Of a stretch of 64,000 nt of DNA, positions 57,532-64,000 are shown piece by piece. Below the pieces are notes generated by a model, which had not been told where the DNA came from, searched no databases, and worked only from the letters and a program-made list of their open reading frames with translations. Position 1 is the stretch's first letter, and each line of letters opens with the position of its first letter. Source of the stretch: Dictyophora rubrovolvata (lineage: Eukaryota; Basidiomycota; Agaricomycetes; Phallales; Phallaceae); assembly GCA_029959195.1 (NCBI GenBank), contig CP114127.1, positions 310,001 to 374,000 on the forward strand, in the 5' to 3' direction. The position numbers and the translations under genes are program-made.

Positions 57532-59995
57532 TCAAACGGGCGATTTGCATCCAAAAGAAGTAGCAGAACCACTCGTCTTAAAAGTCGTAATAACACCCTC
57601 GATAGAAGAAAAAGACCCTAGCCCAGCACACGCGAGAGCTGCCAATGCGAGCAAAATGTTGAAAAAATTAAGCCACCACCGTCTGGCGAATCCTCTACGC
57701 CATCGAGATAAATTCCACCACGTGTCTGATCGTAAATTATTGATATCTGCGCCTGGTGTATATTCCGGTTGGCCTTGGATTGCGTCGCGTTGGATTATGA
57801 AGCCGGCATATAGGATGGGTGGGAAGGTGTAGGAGAATTGGAGAATACAGATTGCGGCTGACGATAACATAGGTTAAAAAAGAAACAGTCGCATTTGAAA
57901 AAAAAACAGAATGACTTACCGACTATACCTGTTCGTTGCATATGTAATTGATTTCGTCATCCATGAATATGAAATATTTAACTTACCGTTGACATTGGAA
58001 AACTGGGGAATGGCAGAAGCAATAATAAAGGCAAGAGCCCAATACGCAATAACCAAGACTGTCCAGAGAACACGTCCGGAGCGACTCAGTAACGCGGGAC
58101 CATTAAAGAGCTCTTCGACGATAGTAGAATATACGACCTAAAACGAATGAGATACCAATTTTATTATCGAGATTTCACTTAACCTTGATTCCGATGTTCC
58201 CGTAGAGAGCAGCCGCAATTAACCCCGAAATCAAAGTAAGAACATTTCCGGCTGTCTGAAGTCCGAATTTGGATATGCCCTGGTTTGCGGGGTTGATGGC
58301 GAATTGACCTTGAAGCGCATAAACATAAATTCCGAATAACATGTAAATTGTGACAATGACTAGCTGTAATACAGTTAGGTGTCGTAACGGCTACGCGCAC
58401 AGCAGAAAAGGGGACTAAACTTACTTGTGCACAAATCATTCCTTTCCAGAAGTCAAACGGACGTTTCATTTCGACCATGAGTTCGATGAAAAGCATAGCG
58501 CCGCTTCCTCAAACATGAGATGTACATCGCCTGAATCTCGGAGATATAAAACATACCCGTATGAAAAGACCTTGTGTAATTATGTTCTTTTAAGTAATAA
58601 AACAACAATTGGTGTGTAAATGCGCACCATTTGCATTACACCAACCAGCTGCGGAGCGAACGGCTGATCGACAAACGCTTTAACAATAACAGGACCTGGA
58701 GGTATGTTATTTTGCGTCATGGCAGCAACGAAATTTGGGGGAGAATGAGCAACTGCGCCCCTGTCAAATATTATTAATACGTCCGAAAATCCTTCCTAAA
58801 GTTCAAGTGACCCCACATTGTCAAAAAGATTGCTGCGAGATTAATCCAGATGGCTGAATGAGCGATAGCTATAGTACATAGAGCATTATGTATGTTTTTG
58901 GTGATATAGATTTGTTGTCAAAGGCTCGTACCTCCGAAATTTTTGAGAGACCGGATTTGTCCCAGCCCCATACCCAGAAGCATCCAGATAATTGCAAGAA
59001 GAGAGAAACAAACCTTGTGACGAAGGATATGATTTATTTGAGGGAGAAAAAGTCAATAACGTACATGTCCTTTCGAGATTTGAGAAAGACCTTGAGCGTT
59101 CCTGCAAGAATACAAGATAAGCGAGGTATGCTGAAAAAAAAAACACAACACACATTATAATAATGGTGGAAACCAAGACTATTAGCTGGATAGTTTGAAG
59201 GATATTAACAACGTGACGAGCGAATTTTCCAAATATCCGGCCTGTTAGGTCGCTGTACGTCCTGATAGGATATTCGTATGAATCTAGGTTGAGATACATA
59301 TGCCACAGTTGTATTCCAGTGTAAAAAGCGATGATTCCTAGGAAGATGTAAAGTAGACTGCCTGATGCGATTCCTGGTTTGATATCAAATAAATCAGCCT
59401 GAATCCCGTTTTGAAAATGATGGGTTGTCATTTTGGCTAACCGACTTGTGAAAACGCCCAACCCGTTGAGAAAGGGCCGAGAATACTACGTAAGACAGAA
59501 TTAGGTTGAGACATAGGGAAATGATAGAAGTCGAAGAAGTCAAATTTACTCTGTCGTGATGAGATAAAACACGGTAACCCAAGTCGCGGTGCGCAAAGCA
59601 CGCTGAGCCATTCGCTTCTCTTCTTCAGATACAGTAATAGAACGAGCGACGGGCATAGGTGGTTTTTCAATATCACTATCTTTAGTTGAACCGACGGAGG
59701 TGGGTAGCTTTGGGAAGAAAATCTTGGCCATAAAAGTCGTTCTTTGCGATTCGGGAACATTGAACATGTCATCTTCTCTGAAACGTTGCACAGCTGCATA
59801 ATGGAGCGATGCCTCGAAGCTGGGTGACCCTATAGGGAAGGTAGGGCACAATTTATACTTGACTGAGAAACGATAAGCGTCGGTACCTTCCAACACCATC
59901 ACCTCTGCGCTGTCGCCGACGACGTTCTCTCGAGCTCCTTTGTTAGTAGAGTCGTCATCGACTTTGGAGGCACGTTCTTTCAAATCGTCCGCCAT
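57532..59995 (-). CDS. Amino-acid transporter, AAAP (Aa_trans) family
   Basis: A polytopic membrane carrier of the amino acid/auxin permease family. Start at 59995 (MADDLKERASKVDDDSTNKG). The hydrophilic N-terminus carries FEASLHYAAVQRFREDDMFN and RTTFMAKIFFPK, followed by RALRTATWVTVFYLITTE and, after an intron, LGPFSTGWAFSQVG, the TM1 region of fungal members. Then come LYIFLGIIAFYTGIQLWHMY, YPIRTYSDLTGRIFGKFARH, HSPPNF with PGPVIVKAF, MLFIELMVEMKRPFDFWKGM then ICAQ, and near the end CILQFSYTFPPILYAGFIIQ and RWRRGFARRWWLNFFNILLA, with stop at 57532 after SFGCKSPV. Many introns; the usual 10-11 membrane segments fit. Substrate not predictable. No break was noticed, though the middle exons were not all set. 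Confidence 0.85.
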
Positions 59996-60823
59996 GGATG
60001 TAGGAAGCTCCGGAGGGGTCTAATTTGCTGGACCGCAGTCTTATATGTACCCAGAAAGAACCATGTGTTTGGGATACAGTGATTGGACGCTCAGCGCTCA
60101 TTTGCCGGCAACTTCGTATCTAAGCCTGAGAGTAGTTTGGCGAGCAAATGATATCGATAGGCAAAAGTTGTACCTTTTTGGGACGTGATATATGATGCAT
60201 GGGATGCTATAAATACCCGGGCTTCGACAGTATCTTCTCGAGCCTTAAAGCGGCGTATTTTGCTAATTTGGGGTATATGGTTTCCAGAGCAATACTGAAA
60301 CAGCACACGGCCGACGAGTATGAACATCCCACACCCTCAATTTGGATGTCGGATAAAACAGATGCTAGGCGTGTGTTTTTTCAACCGTGCGCGTGGGACC
60401 GAGTGGAGACGCAGGCTCACTTGCCGCTGAACCCGAGCTATTTTGTGCTTTTTCAGATTAGTACTTCCGATAAGCACGAATTTTCGTTGGAATGCTAGGC
60501 AAAATCAAACGTTGGACTTAAGGGGAAGGGAAATACGGCACGTGATTTAAATAATATGTGTATCGTTCATATAATAAGGCGTGGTTTTGATATTGCAGAT
60601 TTAAGTGGTGTCTCCGAGGGAATCCACCTAGGAGTTTCTCAATTGAAAATCAACAGCCAAAATTAAACGGGTCATTGAACATACCAGTATTACTCCACTG
60701 GTCAGATTGCCAGGAAGCGCCTCGTCCAGGTGCTCACCATGAACATTCTTTGTGAAGTACGCGTGAAATGTGTCATACAGATAAAAAAACTTTCTATACT
60801 ACATTACAAGCAAACAGTCCGGT
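59996..60823. other. Transporter promoter and intergenic DNA
   Basis: 828 bp. A 99-codon plus-strand frame (60199-60498) and a 78-codon minus-strand frame overlap here; neither shows a domain or supporting splice signals. Confidence 0.35.
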
Positions 60824-62500
60824 TCATTCAGTCAAACCTTCGTTGAGGAACTCCGTAATCTCCTTTTCCATGAATGCGAGATCTGCTTGGTCAGCTCCTC
60901 CACCAGCAACATGCCCCCATACCGAATCAATAACCACAAGTTTCAAGCTCGGACAAAGAGATACTTCAAATTCACTATCTTCGGGCTAACGAAACACGTG
61001 CTCAGTATAAACTCTTCAAGTTGAACTAAACATGCTGCACTTACGGGGAAATACAAATCGGTTTTACAAGGCATTATCAACCCCTTCGCTTCGATGCTCT
61101 TCATCGCACTTTCGAAGTCACCTCCATGGTTTATCTGGGAAATATCTCCGGTTGACCAAGTGTGTAATAATGTTAAAACGTCATTCCCGTCCCAGTCTAA
61201 AAATCCCCTTTCCCATTCAGCTCTGATGAATGCTTCGAGGTTGTGGTATTTTCCGTTATTACGGTAGAGGTGTTGTCGGAACCACTGGAAGTATTCAGAT
61301 TGATTGAGTTTGTTGGATATACACTTAGTGGTTGTGGCTTACTGTTTGACCGTAGGCCCATGCGCCTTTTGAGATTGTTGATGTCACAATTGGTTGTATT
61401 TCTACAGCGGGAAAAAGACTTACAGTATGCTCGCCCGAATGCCCGTAGTCCTGCTTCTGGATTCTTTGGGTAGTGTCCGAATTGATAGTCTCGAGAAGCG
61501 ACTAAAGCAGCTTTTGGACCTTCGAGAAAACTGAATATACATATCGTTTAGTTCGTTCGAATACGCCGATACGTGCCAGTGGTGGATTGACCGACGGGTC
61601 GTAATTTACGCACCATTGATTGTGCGGGCTCGTCCGTGCAGAACTACAAATAGAGACAAATCTAGATGAACAACAACGCGCAAATGGTAGCGTCACAATC
61701 AGCGTCAGCATCCGGGCTAATTAATTGTATAAGTTTGAGATCGGGTGCGCACCTTTCGACAACGTCTGGATACATGTATGCCTAATGATAACTCTAATGA
61801 AGTCCCAAAAGATAGATTACTTCTGCTGTCGAGGTCTTCTCTTAGAAGAATCTACCTACCTGCTGTCCGCCCATCGAAAATCCTACAACGCAGAACACTT
61901 TGGAGATACCCAAACCTTTGGTTATGACTGCATGTTGTGCCCGGCTGAAAAATTGAGTGTTTAATATAAATGAAAGAAGAAATGTATAGGTCTTACATGT
62001 TGTCTTCGTATGAAACCTCTGGAAAGTATGGCCCGTTGTGAGGAGCTGGCTGTTGAAAGTTGTAAAAACAGGGCTTATAATTGTGAGTATGTGTACTCGC
62101 CGTATTAGAGGGAGAAGAAGACTAAGAAAAGCAAATTGCAGACCAGCAAGTCGTAATGAGACGCATACATTTAATGGTCTAGTTATCGAATACAAACCTC
62201 TCCGTTGGAAAACAGCGCAAAAGTGACAACGAAATATTTCTCGGTGTCCAAGACTTTTCCGACACCGACGAAATAGTATTGACTATCCAGGCGGCCGCCA
62301 TAACATGTAGGAAAACTTCTACAAGTGAGCGTTTAAATTCGGAGAAGTTCTGATTTGGACACTTACACAATGCATGGATTAGAAGGATTGCCATGTGTGC
62401 GATAAGCTGTCACTGCATCTGGAAGAGTTCCACCCTTGACTTGGAAGTTCTCTTGGTGGTAGTATTGAGTTTGGGGTATTATTGCTTCGTTTACAGACAT
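60824..62500 (-). CDS. Alpha/beta hydrolase, homoserine O-acetyltransferase-like
   Basis: An alpha/beta-hydrolase protein with the layout of the MetX/homoserine acetyltransferase group. Start at 62500 (MSVNEAIIPQTQYYHQENFQ), then VKGGTLPDAVTAYRTHGNPS; YYFVGVGKVLDTEKYFVVTF; HNGPYFPEVSYEDN; the nucleophile elbow CVVGFSMGGQQ (GxSxG, near 61870); TARTSPHNQWC and NYDPSVNPPLARIGVFERTK; RAFGRAYSTWFRQHLYRNNG; GDFESAMKSIEAKGLIMPCK then TDLYFPPEDSEF (acid residue region); and VIDSVWGHVAGGGADQADLA with the catalytic His, ending FLNEGLTE (stop 60824). Eight or so short introns. Many fungal proteins of this kind are not true homoserine acetyltransferases, and the substrate is open. An upstream longer frame to 62713 looks like leader sequence. 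Confidence 0.85.
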
Positions 62501-63372
62501 GGCGATTGAACCGAGAGGCCTAATCGTGAGAAGGACAGGATGCTTTATAAAATAAAGGTGAAGCTTTCGAATATATGAGAAAAATAAATATGTGAAAAGG
62601 GCCAATAGCGGAGAAGCCGTGCACATAGTGTTTCGCGTCTCTAAGTAGATTGGTTGACTCCAATTAAAGTTTACAATCCGCCGAGAGGCGGGACGGAGCG
62701 TGAGACACGTCACTTGTCCATGTGAAGTACAAACAATTATCTGCCAATAAAATAATCTATTAATCTCATAATGTCTGTTTCCACATACTTTCTAGATTAT
62801 CTTCGGCGGAGACAGACTGTATTTCGTCGTTAGCGCCCAGTCAGATGAATACGTAGTAGTCCATGATGCTGCGCAGGTCTTGGTTTTGTGCTATTATTTA
62901 CTAATCACCTTTGGTCTCGTTGGGTATCGAGCAGTGCCAAAAGCGCGAGTGTTCGAGGATATACATATGTACGCCCAGTTGAAAACTGCGTCGAACCTCG
63001 GACGAGACAATTGTTAGACAATTATTCGGATGGAAGACTCTACATTCGCTCTAGTCAGTACCCATCCACATGTTGTGGCTGCTGTGCCGCGACTGACTCG
63101 CCTGGTCTATGGCGTTTACCTGCGAGCTCATTTTGCTGCCCTCAGCTCCACCCTCGGTCGTCCCCGGTCCACGTTCTTCATCGGCTCAATGGGGTGATTC
63201 GAAAGGGTTCCTTCTCACCTTGAGAATCATAAAAGGGTTTAATAAGAATTGTTAGCACCAGCCACTACTTTGTGCTTTGAACGTTGAGCCTGGTAAGAGC
63301 ATCTGCACACTAGCGGCGGAGTTCGAATACCATTCCTCTTCAACACAGGTTGCGTCTAGCTTTCGCTGTCAT
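62501..63372. other. No supportable gene
   Basis: The left part is the hydrolase promoter. A 111-codon plus-strand frame at 62888-63223 is Cys/Ser/Pro-rich with no signal peptide or domain and no splice-linked partner; chance is likely. Confidence 0.35.
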
Positions 63373-63758
63373 TCAAGTTTCTAGATTCACACAGACAACC
63401 AGCTTATTTTCTAGTGATTCCCCATCAATGATACCACGTCCTTGATGAAACTGATAAAGCCTGGGAACTTGCTGGGACATCCTTCCGGATCCTTCTCTTT
63501 GGAGTTCAGATTCGTGGGGGAGATTGATCAGGCTTATTGAAAGCGCTTCAAGTTCATGATTAGCGGAGATAAGGAAAGGAACACGGTATTCCGAAGCCAG
63601 ATGGTAAAATTGCATTTCAGTTGATCCCACACACGCGGTACTTGTTGAAATTCGCGAAGACAGGCGTCATAACAAGTCTTGAGATCCATCGTCCAATTTG
63701 AGGATGCGAGATGTTGGAAGCATATCCCAGGCTGTGTGCGTCTGACATTTCTATTCAA
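63373..63758 (-). pseudogene. Possible coding remnant, two overlapping minus-strand frames
   Basis: Frame 63758-63534 (GICFQHLASSNWTMDLKTCY, CLREFQQVPRVW) and frame 63630-63373 (MQFYHLASEYRVPFLISANH, ELEALSISLINLPHES) each look protein-like on one side of about 63640, as though a single reading frame shifts there with no intron available. No family recognised. It could be the decayed end of a gene that begins outside the window. Confidence 0.25.
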
Positions 63759-64000
63759 TTATTGTGATCATGTATTGCTGAAGTCCTTGTTTCCAGGGGG
63801 AAAGTGTATCCGAAATCAGAAATAACCTTATGAGCCCGAGAGAGTGACAGAAATAGAAGTATCTACAACGTTAATATATAGCTTGAGTGTTCCTGAACGT
63901 CTTATCGTTCCTTCGCTTTTCCAACCGAGAACCAAAAGCGATCTAGAATATGGGCACCCCAGGCATCCAATCACATTGAGGTAATGGGCACATGATTCTT
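63759..64000. other. Window end, nothing seen
   Basis: 242 bp without a frame or signal I can support. Confidence 0.4.

Noticed and set aside
60199-60498. 99-codon plus-strand frame upstream of the transporter
   Set aside because: Lies in the promoter region of the transporter, overlaps an opposite-strand frame and has no motif.
62888-63223. 111-codon Cys-containing plus-strand frame
   Set aside because: No signal peptide despite Cys content, no introns or homologous pattern recognised.

Overview
The window is a gene-dense nuclear segment of a filamentous basidiomycete, most likely an agaricomycete. Four things point there: genes are cut by many short introns of about 50-65 nt with GTNNGT/AG borders; two intact FunK1-type fungal protein kinases and several broken copies are present; HET-domain, F-box/LRR and DPBB secreted proteins occur; and every housekeeping protein reads as fungal. 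I see no rRNA, convincing tRNA, CRISPR, LTR element or other obvious transposon. The species cannot be fixed from the sequence alone.

Left part (1-10.1 kb) is ordinary metabolism, all on the minus strand: an uncharacterised 209-aa protein, a METTL13/EEF1AKMT4-like methyltransferase, acetyl-CoA hydrolase/CoA transferase (ACH1) and adenylosuccinate lyase (ADE13).

The middle (10.4-31.7 kb) is an accessory region. It holds two convergent intact FunK1 kinase genes (12.5-15.9 kb, plus; 16.8-19.3 kb, minus), five broken kinase copies, and two close paralogues of a small secreted double-psi beta-barrel (DPBB) protein. The right half is a tandem duplication with a period of 4.63-4.67 kb. Each unit runs kinase tail, DPBB gene, long spacer, N-terminally truncated kinase. 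The truncated kinases begin at the same point of the kinase coding sequence and carry related non-kinase DNA in front.

From 32 to 45.5 kb there are single-copy genes: a PalI/Rim9-like membrane protein with a probable GC-AG intron; a large gene joining a PARP-type ADP-ribosyltransferase domain to a C-terminal UBE2Q-like E2 domain; a divergent pair made of a purine-cytosine permease (FCY2-like) and a cytosine deaminase (FCY1-like) sharing a 486-bp promoter with a perfect CACGTG-centred 14-bp palindrome and GATA motifs; and an 888-aa HET-domain protein.

From 46 to 62.5 kb lie two paralogous short-chain dehydrogenases flanking an F-box protein and a decayed locus, two small cysteine-rich proteins that become readable only after assigning very small exons (one secreted, 64 aa, 6 Cys; one 111 aa, 8 Cys), an AAAP amino-acid transporter and a homoserine-acetyltransferase-like alpha/beta hydrolase. 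The last 1.5 kb has no gene I can support.

Functional links: permease plus deaminase form a cytosine salvage pair (uptake, then deamination to uracil and ammonia). ADE13 and ACH1 are neighbours without a known shared pathway. Intron borders were assigned by eye from frame, splice consensus and family similarity; no alignment or transcript data were available.
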